From NCBI RefSeq assembly GCF_910592395.1, contig NC_088323.1, forward strand, positions 12,385,501-12,449,500: 64,000 nucleotides of DNA, written 5' to 3'. Positions within the stretch are counted from its first letter, which is position 1. Each line of letters opens with the position of its first letter. This document shows, piece by piece, positions 11,478 to 20,791 of the stretch. A program made the translations under genes and the position numbers. The DNA comes from Lineus longissimus (taxonomy: Eukaryota > Nemertea > Pilidiophora > Heteronemertea > Lineidae). A model generated the notes under the pieces. It saw only the letters and a program-made list of their open reading frames with translations, searched no databases and was not told the DNA's origin.

Positions 11478-11536
11478 ATCCTAAGTGGATGACCTAGATG
11501 GCGTGAACTGAATGCAATCAATTCAGTCTTTTGCAA
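11476..11536 (+). repeat. Dispersed repeat, copy 2 (partner at 323-383)
   Basis: Second copy of the repeat near position 323. Its beginning forms a perfect 9-base inverted pair with the end of repeat C copy 1 (ACTTAGGAT at 11461-11469, ATCCTAAGT at 11478-11486). Confidence 0.8.
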
Positions 11537-11786
11537 GGATGTTAGATGCAAGGAAGAGGGACAGAAGTCCTGGAGAAGACCAGCCCAGCGCCCTCCAACG
11601 AGGAGGAGTGGAACAGGATATTTCATTTATTAAGCCCGGGGAGGGGTGCATGTGTGACACTGACGGTGGGTCAAGTTGGTTAGGGTTTCGGAATATAGTG
11701 GAAGTTCCACATACTGGAACTGGAATCGGAATGTTTTCCCCAACCCACCCTCCCTTGGTTTCCGTAGGGGCGTTCGTTCATGCTTT

Positions 11787-11868
11787 AGGAATATTCTTCC
11801 TTTCTCAACCCTTAAACCAAGCATGAAGGAAGCGCCCTTTAAATAACATCGACTTAGGATACATTTTG
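11787..11868 (+). repeat. Direct repeat C, copy 2
   Basis: Second copy of the 82-base repeat at 11396-11477. After it the sequence diverges. The following 280 bases (11869-12150) hold no recognised feature. Confidence 0.85.
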
Positions 11869-12149
11869 AAAATCACATGCATTTACAATGTGCACTACAA
11901 CACAGCCATGTGCTTATTTCCCGGAAATTACACACCAGTGCTATTAATGTCAACCACTCAGCAACCAGGTGGCCTTATCAGTGGGCAGGACTTTGTATGT
12001 AGGTCATCTACCCAATCAGACTGATGGGATGTTGCATCTTTAATTTGTAATCTGACTTGCTTTTAATTACTGTCAATTGGCTATGAACCATTGATAGTCA
12101 TTAGCCTATTGGCACTTTATGGTATTTGTACGTAAGGAGTAGAACAAAG

Positions 12150-12470
12150 ATGGCAGACGGCGCTACACGGACTGAAAATCTGCTCCGATTTTAACCCCTC
12201 CCTTGAAGTCGGACAGCTGAACGAAACCCTTGTAGAATATGAAAAAACAACGAAGTTTGTGAGTGAACGCTTTGATGGTGTAAAGGACAGCCTGAAAGAG
12301 ACCAACCATGAAATCAGACAACTGCGTAAGGACAACGAGGCACTAAAGAGCGAAATCACAGACTTGCAGTGTAGGTCTATGACTGACAACCTGTTATTCA
12401 AAAACATTGAGGAAACTGGTGGCGAAAATACCGAGGAAGTGTTACAGAATTTCATTCGTAAGGAAATGTG
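12150..12470 (+). pseudogene. LINE (L1/Tx1-type) ORF1 fragment
   Basis: The frame from about 12190 through ATG 12259 to 12470 encodes a long coiled coil (SLKETNHEIRQLRKDNEALK) followed by the start of an RRM-like segment (LQCRSMTDNLLF, then a GENTEEVLQNFI-type stretch). This is the layout of L1-type ORF1 proteins, which bind LINE RNA. The frame stops making sense exactly where a sequence with LTR features begins at 12471, so it was cut by an LTR element insertion. No matching second half was found. Confidence 0.6.
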
Positions 12471-12672
12471 TGTAACATCGAGGTGGCGCACAGGTACGGA
12501 AGGGGGTGGCGGGGCGGACCCTGTTGTATCTCCAGCGCAGCAATGCGGTGCTGCCCTCTTTATGTAGAGATTCGAGAGGAATAAAAGATACTCGTGTGTG
12601 TTGAATCTGATATCCCGCGTCAAGTGTATTTTTACGGACCTGCGGGGTGGTACCGCCCCCAAAAACGGTACA
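12471..12672 (+). mobile_element. LTR of a retrotransposon (5' or solo)
   Basis: 202 bases bounded by TGTAACATCG and ACGGTACA, so TGTA...TACA inverted ends. It contains AATAAA at about 12581 followed by a GT-rich stretch (CTCGTGTGTGTTG). The sequence immediately 3' resembles a tRNA-primed minus-strand priming site. No second copy of this LTR was found, so the element is truncated or its other end has been lost. The upstream neighbour is a cut LINE ORF1. Confidence 0.6.
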
Positions 12673-12674
12673 TC

Positions 12675-12692
12675 TGGCGACCACGGCAGGAC
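12675..12692 (+). promoter_or_regulatory. Primer binding site, tRNA-Arg-like
   Basis: TGGCGACCACGGCAGGAC begins two bases after the LTR end. It starts with TGG (complement of the CCA tail) and looks complementary to the 3' end of an arginine tRNA. The tRNA identity is from memory and unconfirmed for this species. Confidence 0.55.
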
Positions 12693-12868
12693 TAAAAGTA
12701 ATTCACGAGGTAAATCAACAGGTGTAGAACCTTCAATTTGACGTTTCTGTGTGAAGATCACGATCGCCTTGTCCAGCTTCACTGGACTTGCACGGTCCAC
12801 GGTGACCTACTTTTCGACATGTGTTGCGAGGTATGTGTGTGTAGCTCTGACGTGCCAATGCATGTACG

Positions 12869-13519
12869 ATGTGGATTCTAATAGCCGGACACAGCTTTGT
12901 GAAGCGTTTTCGTGACTTTCTGTGCAATTTTCACCAAATAAGTAGACCGGTTGGATCATGCTTTAATTATTCTTATGCAATTGGACTGCCTCGAGAGATC
13001 GTTAATATATACGGGAAATCTGGGCTTCAGTGCAAACACTCCGATTTAACGCTAGTTAGAGAGGAAGTTTACAGAAAGGATCCAGAGATGTTAGTGCTTG
13101 AACTAGGATCAAACGACCTCGCAAATTTTTACTTTGGCACTGACCTGGTTGTCGCAGATTGGGCTGCGGGACGACTAATTGATTTAGTGGACGAACTAGT
13201 AGCTCAAGGGCGTATACGTGTGGCAGTCCTTTGCTTAGTGGTGAGAAGGAGGAGGTTGCGACCTGGCACATGTTTGGACCAATTTGAGAGGAGGAGAATC
13301 CGATTTAATGAGCAAATAAGAGCAGCAGCCCGCTCTAGGCCTTTTCTTATCGCCTATAAGCATGATAGAACGATTTTATTGAATTTGAATGAATCTCTTT
13401 CTATTGATGACATTCATGTCACTTCAAATCGTGGTATGCGTCTATACAATCACAGCCTGAGGAAAGCCGTCCGACTGGGACTGGAGAGGAGTGCAGCCGT
13501 GCCATGGTATCGGTGGTGA
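12869..13519 (+). CDS. SGNH/GDSL-hydrolase-like protein
   Basis: 216 residues from ATG 12869 to TGA 13517-13519, uninterrupted. Block I is IAGHSFVKRF (H replaces the usual D or N before the nucleophile serine). Block III is LELGSNDLANF (G-x-N-D). Block V is DDIHVTSNRGMRLYN, with the catalytic D-x-x-H. A basic segment (VVRRRRLRPG) lies between. These match the SGNH fold of esterases and acylhydrolases, and the Ser-Asn-Asp/His set is present. Similar ORFs are known as accessory genes in some CR1 LINEs and some YR retrotransposons. Here it lies about 180 bases after an LTR and primer binding site, so it may be a leader ORF of that element. A host gene is less likely, with no introns and only transposon neighbours. 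Substrate unknown. Confidence 0.7.
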   Translation: MWILIAGHSFVKRFRDFLCNFHQISRPVGSCFNYSYAIGLPREIVNIYGKSGLQCKHSDLTLVREEVYRKDPEMLVLELGSNDLANFYFGTDLVVADWAAGRLIDLVDELVAQGRIRVAVLCLVVRRRRLRPGTCLDQFERRRIRFNEQIRAAARSRPFLIAYKHDRTILLNLNESLSIDDIHVTSNRGMRLYNHSLRKAVRLGLERSAAVPWYRW

Positions 13520-14401
13520 GTGACAGACTGTTACACTAGGACCTCTACTTTAAGCTACTTATTGATTGTTTCGAAGAATAAGTCATTTTATCCTAATATG
13601 TATATGTAATATGTAGCACCCTCAGGTGGCATACTTTTTAGTGACCCTGGTGATCCAGATTTCTCGGATTGAGGGAATGTGCACTTGCGCGCTTGCAGGT
13701 GGCGACCCCTTTTCTCTCTTAATTTTCCTGCAAGTGTGTCAGTGCAGATTTTCTTATATCCGTGTTACTATTATGTTTGCTTCTTCTCATGTACAATGTG
13801 TATTACAGTGTATCACCAGTGAGGGTTTTTCGTGCTTGTTCGTGTCTTCGGTATAGACAAATACTGTGTTTCTGTGTAGGACAGCCTTGTATATTTTTAA
13901 ACAGCTGGTCATCTGTAGATAGCTGTTTGTCTTTTGAGCTTTGTTCAGTATAGCTATAATAACAAAACTTGAAATTGGTTGCTGTTTAGTGTTGCTGCAA
14001 TTTTGTTTCCTGCAGCTTTTATGTAGTACGTATACACCAAAACTGGTGTACATTCTTTCCAGCCATGAAGATATTTCTTTATAGTATGACTTTGATGTGC
14101 ATTGTTGTTGATTGTGTAATTCCATGTACCGCTACTTGTGATTGCTTCTCACCCATCTCATCTTTCAGTGTTTTTGCGCTGTGGCAAAACCATAGTACTG
14201 TACTCCAGTGCATGTTTGGTATTACTGTACGTAATTGTTCGCATGTAATGGTAGTAGTACTTGTAGAGTAAGTATTATCGTATCCCCAGTCTCTGTTCTT
14301 TGGTGTGTAGACTATGTGTGCATGTGGTGTCAATAGATACGTGCAGTTCTGCGAATATTATTATTGTTGTGTGCTGATCTAAGCTATAACTAGGCTACAA
14401 G
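13520..14401. other. Unassigned AT-rich spacer
   Basis: No convincing gene. Frames are short and contain cysteine/phenylalanine-rich noise. It may be a non-coding leader between the SGNH ORF and the ORF at 14402. Confidence 0.4.
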
Positions 14402-14749
14402 ATGGCAGATGAGGAGGTAGATGTAGTTCCTGGGATGCAGTTACGCAACAGACAGCTACAGGGTGTTGTCCCACCTGTCGATCAGAAGAGAGTAGAAGAA
14501 GTGCAAGAAGAGAATCCTCAAGTGGATGTAGAACCCCAGGAGGCACCAGCGGAACCACTTTTGACCATTTTTGGTACCATTAGGCGGAACTTGTATAACT
14601 TATTTTCACCCCTTGTAGATGGCAACTCTAGGGAGGAGATTAGAAGGACGAGCACTCCAGCAGAGCCACCTGTCCTTTCACCTCAGCCTCCGCCATTACC
14701 AGGACTCCAACTTATTTCTAACGCTAGTCTCTTTTTCCCCATAATATAA
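14402..14749 (+). CDS. Hypothetical acidic/proline-rich ORF, possible gag start
   Basis: 115 residues from ATG 14402 to TAA 14747. The sequence is acidic at first (MADEEVDVVPGMQLRNRQ), rich in E, P and V, and ends proline-rich (LSPQPPPLPG). No domain is recognised. The composition and position, after an LTR, primer site and SGNH ORF, would fit the N-terminus of a retrotransposon gag cut short by the LINE sequence that begins just after. That is inference; a chance ORF is possible. Confidence 0.35.
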   Translation: MADEEVDVVPGMQLRNRQLQGVVPPVDQKRVEEVQEENPQVDVEPQEAPAEPLLTIFGTIRRNLYNLFSPLVDGNSREEIRRTSTPAEPPVLSPQPPPLPGLQLISNASLFFPII

Positions 14750-14751
14750 GC

Positions 14752-15599
14752 AAACAAAGAGCAATAATGATTATGAGCAATTTCATGCCTCGAGTAAAAA
14801 TTATAAGAAATGCATCAGAAAGGCAAAGTGTATGTATGAGAAACAGATGGCCAAACGATTACGTGTAATGAAATGTAAAGACCCAAAGGCGTATTGGAAA
14901 ATCCTACGGGTAAACAAAGGCAACAGCGGGCATTCCACCCCAAGAATGCGGATTTATTGCAACATTTTCGGGAAATAAATGGAGACTTTGAGGGGGGTGA
15001 TAATGAAAACTGCTGGCAAATGGTATAAGCGGTAAATGTTTTACTGTTATTAGAAACATGTACTCTAACGTTAAGTCTTGTGTTTCACAAAATGGTTGTT
15101 TGAGTAGAGTTTTTGACAGTAAGGTTGTTGTGAGGCAGGGAGAGAACCACTCCCCCCCTTCTTTTTGCTCTTTTTGTAAATGATCTACAAGAACACTTTA
15201 TGAACCACGGAGCACAATCGGTAGAAATAGATTGTAACCTTCCCGAGATTGACTACTTGGTAAAACTTATGATTTTGTTGTATGCAGATGATACCGTAAT
15301 TGTAGCCGATTCTGGTGAAAAACTTCAAGTAGCTATCGAAGCCCTTAAAGCCTATTGCACGCAGTGGAAGCTTCATGTTAACTCGGATAAAACTAAAGTC
15401 ATCATTTTCTCCAAGAGGGCTGTAAGGAGAAATTTAGAATTACACGGCAAAGTTTTAGAAATTGTAGATACTTTTAAGTACCTGGGTGTTGTATTTCAGA
15501 GAAACGGTACTTTTAAAGAACATGAAAAGCATGTTATTGATCAAGCAAGAAAAGCAATGTATAGTGTTCTCCGTAAAGGGAGAGAACTTGCCTTACCTA
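14752..15599 (+). pseudogene. LINE reverse transcriptase, block 1 (YADD)
   Basis: 14770-14930 encodes a linker typical of LINEs between endonuclease and RT (KCIRKAKCMYEKQM, then DPKAYWKIL). After a deleted part, 15110-15180 resembles the VRQGENLSP motif with frameshifts. 15200-15599 carries the catalytic LLYADDTVIVADS, then WKLHVNSDKTKVIIFSK and FKYLGVVF (thumb). The block ends at LALP, where the Harbinger element begins. Stops, shifts and deletions make it non-functional. Confidence 0.8.
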
Positions 15600-17973
15600 G
15601 AGTGCGTTCGATTACTTGTCTAGGACATGTCCAAGTGTGGTAGTTTGCCGGAAGTCAGTAGTCGGACCTGGTCCATCATCGTTCGAAAAGTGGTGTTGGA
15701 CATGTCTAGGACATGCCCTTCTAACCCTCCTCGCTGATGGGGTTACTTGGGCAAGTGTCCCACAATGCATTGCAGCAACATGGCGTCGATGGCGAAGAAG
15801 CTGAAGGTTACGGGCGATAAATTCATCTTCGGAATCGATTTAGGCCTATACGATCCGCCCAGAGTGTATTGTTTGCTGTAGCAATTGAAACAAGGATGTT
15901 TTAGCAAAATTTAGTTTATAAATTGACAGTTCAATCAATTGAATTATTGTTAGCGGATCGATGATGTATTTTTTTACATATCATGATATTGTACATACAT
16001 TTACAACAAGTGAAAAGTCCAAGAGAAAAGAACCTGGAGTGTAAATAGATAACTTCGTCTCACAGGCATCATTGATAGGCACTGTGTCATTCCTCCCTGA
16101 CGTAAGGAAGGAAAGGCCCAAAAATTGATTGGATTTCCGGTGATGCCTCTGTCAGCAGGTTCTTTCCTATGGGACCTCCTGGTACATGTTTATTTTTATA
16201 CAACTTTTAATTGTTGATTGTTCTCAACAATACATTTATAATATAAAATATACAGAATATATTTTGTTACTTCGATTTTGTTGCAGAACAGTGTTCGTGT
16301 CCGTCATTGGATAACTTGTACTGGGAACATCTCAAAATTGAACTTATCTCAGAAAAGACAGAACTGTTGCATGCATTTCTTTTTGAAGAGGGACTATAGG
16401 GTTGCTGTGGGCATGGTGGGAGCTTGTAAAAGTCTTAGAGTGTTTAATTCGAAAAATCGCTTTTGAGGCTTTTTAAATGTCAGGCGAATCCACTTCTTGT
16501 TTGCGTCTTTTGGAAATTGTGTTTTTCCATTTCATGCATTGGAGAAGTTCTGTCTTTTTTCACATAAAACACTTGTGAGATGCATCCCAATCAGTAGTCA
16601 CATTTAGTCTCTCCTGGCCAACAGCATTTCTAGTTCCCTACGTTTTTCAATTCCGCTGGTCCTGTGGTGGTGTGGCCTTGGCATAGCGGCATTCTCTTCA
16701 TCTAATTGAAGTTCTTCTAGTGTATCGTCATTGTTCTTCAGACAAAGGTTGTGCATGACACATGCCGCCAAAATAGAGTGGCACAACAGTTCGAAGTCGG
16801 AACAATCAAAGTCCCTTAGCCTTCTGAATCGTCCTTTGAGTTGTCCAAAAGCTCTCTCAATGACGACCCTAGCAGAGTTATGTCTCTTGTTGTACCTCTT
16901 TTGATCCCTTGTGATATTCCCATAATCCTTATATGCGGTCATAAGCCATGGTTGTATCGGGTACGCCGAGTCTCCCAGGAGGAATTCATCCGTTTCAAAC
17001 TTGGCTGCAGCCTCTTGGAACACTGAGGAGTTATTGAAAACACGGGCATCATGTGTGCACCCTGGCCAGCCAGTATAGACGTGGGTGAAGGCCAGGGCAT
17101 CGTCACAGACACCCTGTAGCACAACCGAGTGGAATTTCTTACGGTTTACATATGAATTGGGATTCTTCGTTGGGGCTTTGATTTTTATGTGACACCCATC
17201 TATTGCCCCAATGGCCCCTGGAAAGTGACTGTACTTTTCGAATCCTTCAGAAATGTTCACTCTGTTCTCGTGACTTGGCCAGGATATTAGTTTCTTAATG
17301 AGGTTGTTCACAACGGCTTTGCAAATTCTGCGACAGATGCAGTGTGTTGTTGACCTCGAAATCCCGAAGCGATCAGAAATTGATCTAAACGAGTCGGGTG
17401 ACCCAAGGTACCAGAGGAGTACCAAGGCTTGCTTGCCGAGTTCAACTGGAGGACGACCAAACCCATGTTGTCCCAGGGCCATCTCTGGACACGGTTGTAG
17501 TTCCCCCAATAAGACCTCAAATGTCGTCCTGGAGAGCCGAAAATGCGATCGGAAATCATCTAGAGACTGAAGTGGGACCGTCACCTCAGCATAGTTCTCA
17601 GTCCTTGGGACTTTGGCACGTCTTTCTTCAGGGAGGTGTCTCTCTAACGATAGGCCTGCTGTCTCAAGGCTCTCACTGACAAACCTATTCTGTATTATTT
17701 GGGTATTTCCCCGGAAAAGGGCTATAGACATAGCCACCATCGCCTTTTTGCGGTTCGCCTCCATCATGTCCATTTAGGACAACCAGGACAATGCAGGAGA
17801 CCAGGACAGACGTTTAGTTACAAAAGAAGACCATAGACAGCGACCATGAAGCGCCCGGCTACGCCATGACACTTTGCCCTACAGAAACCTCACATGCGTT
17901 CGTTTAGTGACTCATGTCTTGGGAGCCCCAGATCGAGGTCGGACATGTCCTAGACAAGTAATCGAACGCACTC
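15600..17973 (-). mobile_element. Complete PIF/Harbinger DNA transposon
   Basis: 2374 bases flanked by the 3-base duplication CTA (15597-15599 and 17974-17976). The terminal inverted repeats are 33 bases and identical, starting GAGTGCGTTCGATTACTTGT and ending GGACATGTCC. Extra GGACATGTC-type motifs lie near both ends (for example 15696-15715). It carries one intact transposase gene on the minus strand. No Myb/SANT partner ORF, usual in PIF/Harbinger elements, was found. Removing the element and one CTA restores the LINE frame exactly. Confidence 0.93.
16604..17773 (-). CDS. Harbinger transposase (HARBI1-like, DDE)
   Basis: 389 residues, ATG at 17771-17773, uninterrupted. The N-terminal part has a helix-turn-helix-like segment (FRSISDRFGISRSTTHCICR, about residues 130-150). 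The catalytic DDE_Tnp_4 domain follows with GAIDGCHIKI (first D), LLGDSAYPIQPWLMT (second D) and RVVIERAFGQLKGRF (E). Length fits the family (about 350-400). The enzyme would excise and insert the element at a 3-base target and is normally imported to the nucleus with a Myb-like partner, which is not encoded here. An intact frame and perfect terminal repeats indicate recent insertion. A domesticated HARBI1 gene is excluded by the flanking inverted repeats and target duplication. Confidence 0.93.
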   Translation of the reverse strand: MDMMEANRKKAMVAMSIALFRGNTQIIQNRFVSESLETAGLSLERHLPEERRAKVPRTENYAEVTVPLQSLDDFRSHFRLSRTTFEVLLGELQPCPEMALGQHGFGRPPVELGKQALVLLWYLGSPDSFRSISDRFGISRSTTHCICRRICKAVVNNLIKKLISWPSHENRVNISEGFEKYSHFPGAIGAIDGCHIKIKAPTKNPNSYVNRKKFHSVVLQGVCDDALAFTHVYTGWPGCTHDARVFNNSSVFQEAAAKFETDEFLLGDSAYPIQPWLMTAYKDYGNITRDQKRYNKRHNSARVVIERAFGQLKGRFRRLRDFDCSDFELLCHSILAACVMHNLCLKNNDDTLEELQLDEENAAMPRPHHHRTSGIEKRRELEMLLARRD

Positions 17974-18566
17974 CTAGTGATGTATTGATACAGTTGTTTC
18001 ATTCTGTGGTGGAACCAATACTCTTGTACGCGTGTGAAGTGTGGGGAGACAACAAGGTCGATATGTTTGAGGTGTTTCATTAGAAATGTCTAAAACAGCT
18101 GTTAAAGGTACGAAGCTCTACGCCGTCATGCATGATGTATGGCGACACTGGGGAATACCCCATGTCGATTGCCATAAATGTTCAGATGATAAATTTTTGG
18201 GCAAAAATTGTTACTGGTCGACCGGATAAATATACCTACCATGTCTATAGGTGTCTAATTGAAAGGTTTAGAAATGGCACTTTTTTATCCCCTTGGCTTA
18301 ATACGATTAAGGAAATCCTAGATGTAACTGGTAACACTGTGTTATGGTTAAACCAGACAAACCAAAATGTTATTGTTAACGTTGCATGGTTAACGGAAAC
18401 GGTAAAAGAGGACACTAAGAGATCAATTTGTTTAGAAATGGTATACGGATATTCAAGAGTCCCCTAAATGTATAAATTATAGAATTTACAAAGAGCATTT
18501 TTTCCTTGAAGACTATCTAACATTGAATTCCTGGCATATCTAGATACCTATATAAAGGAGAGTTGT
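17974..18566 (+). pseudogene. LINE reverse transcriptase, block 2
   Basis: Continues block 1 directly after the Harbinger element: SDVLIQLFHSVVEPILLYACEVWG is seen as two adjoining motifs (LFHSVVEPIL and YACEVWG), typical of the RT C-terminal region. A TAG at 18081 interrupts it. The frame resumes with LKQLLKVRSSTPSCMMYG and runs to a stop near 18467. A shifted frame with FLAYLDTYIKESC reaches about 18566, where Helitron-like sequence starts. Confidence 0.75.
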
Positions 18567-18767
18567 CAAAGTTTGTCCGGCCTACTCTCTGTTGTCTCGA
18601 ACTCTACAGCATATACTTTGCCTCTGGAACATCGATATTATTAATGGGAAGGTTGTTTTCTATATTTCGTTGCAAAGAAATCACCAGAAAGTTGCCTTTG
18701 GCAAGGGAATTCCCTTCCTGGCTTGCACATCTATTTATAGTTCAAGGGATTCCAACACATCGTACGC

Positions 18768-18792
18768 TACCATCTGGTGGCGCCAGATGGTA
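18768..18792. repeat. Perfect palindrome in the Helitron 5' region
   Basis: TACCATCTGG (18768-18777) and CCAGATGGTA (18783-18792) form a perfect 10-base stem with a 5-base loop. A hairpin in the 5' non-coding part of a Helitron is not a standard feature; its role is unknown. Confidence 0.7.
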
Positions 18793-19045
18793 CCTGTACT
18801 CTCCCTAATTGGGTTTCAACTAGAATAGTCCAACTTGCAAATCCATGTGCTCTTTTGTTCTTACCAGCACTCGACTTTCCCTTAATACTTATCGCCCTAA
18901 CTAGGTATGTATTACTTTTTTGACATATCAAAGTGATCAATGTTCATGTTAGAGGTTTGATGGTCCATTTAATCGGGCCTGTGGCCCTTTTAATGAGGGC
19001 ATGGGCCTAAAACTTGCTCATGAGAGGACTGTGCGCCTAAAACTT

Positions 19046-19205
19046 GCAAAGTTTGTCCGACAATCAGAGAGTGAATAAGCACACCTCCCCTTACTATAGG
19101 CCTACATTCATCCTGCCCTATTTATGCAAAGTTTGTCCGACAATCAGAGAGTGAATAAGCACACCTCCCCTTACTATAGGCCTACATTCATCTCGCCCTA
19201 TTTAT
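19046..19205 (+). repeat. 80-base tandem duplication
   Basis: Two adjacent 80-base units (19046-19125 and 19126-19205) starting GCAAAGTTTGTCCGACAATC, nearly identical (difference CCTG versus TCTC-G near the end). The start of the unit resembles the candidate Helitron 5' end at 18567. Confidence 0.9.
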
Positions 19206-19512
19206 GCATGGAATATGTGCATAGGTCAGAAACCCAATCTTCTCAGAAATCAACACCCCAACAACTAGGGCCAGGCTTAAACAAGTTTCATCGGGGCTGT
19301 GCAGGCTGTGTGCCTTGGTGTCCGAAAATAGATCCCTAGCAAACTAGGGCCTAATTAAGGCTGTGGTCATGGTGGTAGCCTATTCCTTCATCGCGGCTGT
19401 GCCCTAGCTGAGTACATCTTATCCGATCCAGAGAAGCTTCCCACATATCAAAACCACACACTCATTTCTCTCTATATTGTTTTTCAGAAAAACCTCCAAC
19501 AGTATATAGCTA

Positions 19513-20439
19513 TGGCAAGCCAAAGCGGAATTTATTCAAGACTTTAGAATTACCATTCAAGAAGTTAAATATTAGTTCAAGAAGGAAATATATGTTCAAG
19601 ACTAAAATATGTTCAACCTTGAATCAAATGTTTTCAACCTTGAATAAAATATGTTCAACCTTGAATAAAATATGTTCAACCTTGAACAAAATATATTCAA
19701 GACTCACGTGACCATATTCAAGACGCACGTGACCACAAAATTGATGACGTAGTTGCTCATGTTTTGATGCTTTACGGACTTTCCCGAACCCGCGTCCAGA
19801 CTTTCCCGAACCCATGGTACTTGTGTTGCGTTTCGGAGCTCGAATTGTTCGCATGAAGGTTTTGACACATGGTTGTACACGTACCTAGCCGCCTACACCT
19901 GACATGTACTGTAATCCTACACATCATGACATGGATGCCAGGTGAATGTCAGAGTCGATACATGTTTCACAGACATATCAGGCAAATTATAGGTTCAAAA
20001 TGCGCAATGCCTCTCACCTTTCATACCACTGTATCGGATTCTCGTTGTCTTTTGACATGTTTGAGTGTTTAGGCTATACAGGCAATCAATCACGTCGTGA
20101 AACAGAACGCATCAGAAGTACCAAAGATTCTACGCTCTACGTCATCAATTTTGTGGTCACGTGCGTCTTGAATATGGTCACGTGAGTCTTGAATATGGTC
20201 ACGTGAGTCTTGAATATATTTTGTTCAAGGTTGAATATATTTTGTTCAAGGTTGGACATATTTTATTCAAGGTTGAACATATTTTATTCAAGGTTGAACA
20301 TATTTTATTTAAGGTTGAAAACATTTGATTCAAGGTTGAACATATTTTAGTCTTGAACATATATTTCCTTCTTGAACTTATATTCAACTTCTTGAATGGT
20401 TATTCTAAAGTCTTGAATAAATTCCGCTTTGGCTTGCCA
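19513..20439. mobile_element. Foldback-type element with long inverted arms made of tandem repeats
   Basis: 927 bases starting TGGCAAGCCAAAGCGGAATT and ending with its complement. The arms (about 19513-19760 and 20140-20439) are almost complementary over 240-290 bases, and each contains several copies of a 21-base unit (ATGTTCAACCTTGAATAAAAT). The loop (about 19760-20140) carries no supported gene. Flanking TATATAGC occurs on both sides (19503-19510 directly, 20440-20447), compatible with either an 8-base or a TA target duplication. It lies in the 5' non-coding part of the Helitron. Long arms built of repeats are the mark of foldback elements. The transposase family is unknown. Confidence 0.8.
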
Positions 20440-20791
20440 TATATAGCCCAGGCCTTCCCCCAGATACACGCTGCACACGTTTAAGAAGGTAAGTTCTCAC
20501 GTCAACAACAGTGCCAGTTCAGAACGTCCTGACTGTATACCAAACCCTACTTTTACAGTTAACTGACTTTCATAACCATCTATTTGCTTTTCCAGATTAC
20601 CAGTGCAGTAGTTTTGACGACTTCTCAACAACATTCTCCACCCTGCTTTATAAAGCAACGCAACAACAAAAAGGTAAGCTCAGCAATAAATATAATGTCA
20701 ACAGTGGATTCTTTCAACATTTCCACCAAGTGCCTAAAAATGCTCAATACCCCCTGCTCATTCACTATATTGACTTTTTATCTACTTTCAG

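Noticed and set aside
12117-12800. 227-codon minus-strand ORF
   Set aside because: It runs antisense across a LINE ORF1, an LTR and a leader, which have better independent support.
18768-18792. CTCF site
   Set aside because: The CTGGTGGCGCC core is suggestive but the site is a perfect palindrome in transposon DNA, so the match is not convincing.
19046-19205. CRISPR-like repeat
   Set aside because: Only two adjacent long units with no spacers, in a eukaryotic transposon.
20199-20387. ORF of repeated CSTLNKI units
   Set aside because: Translation of the 21-base satellite in the foldback arm.
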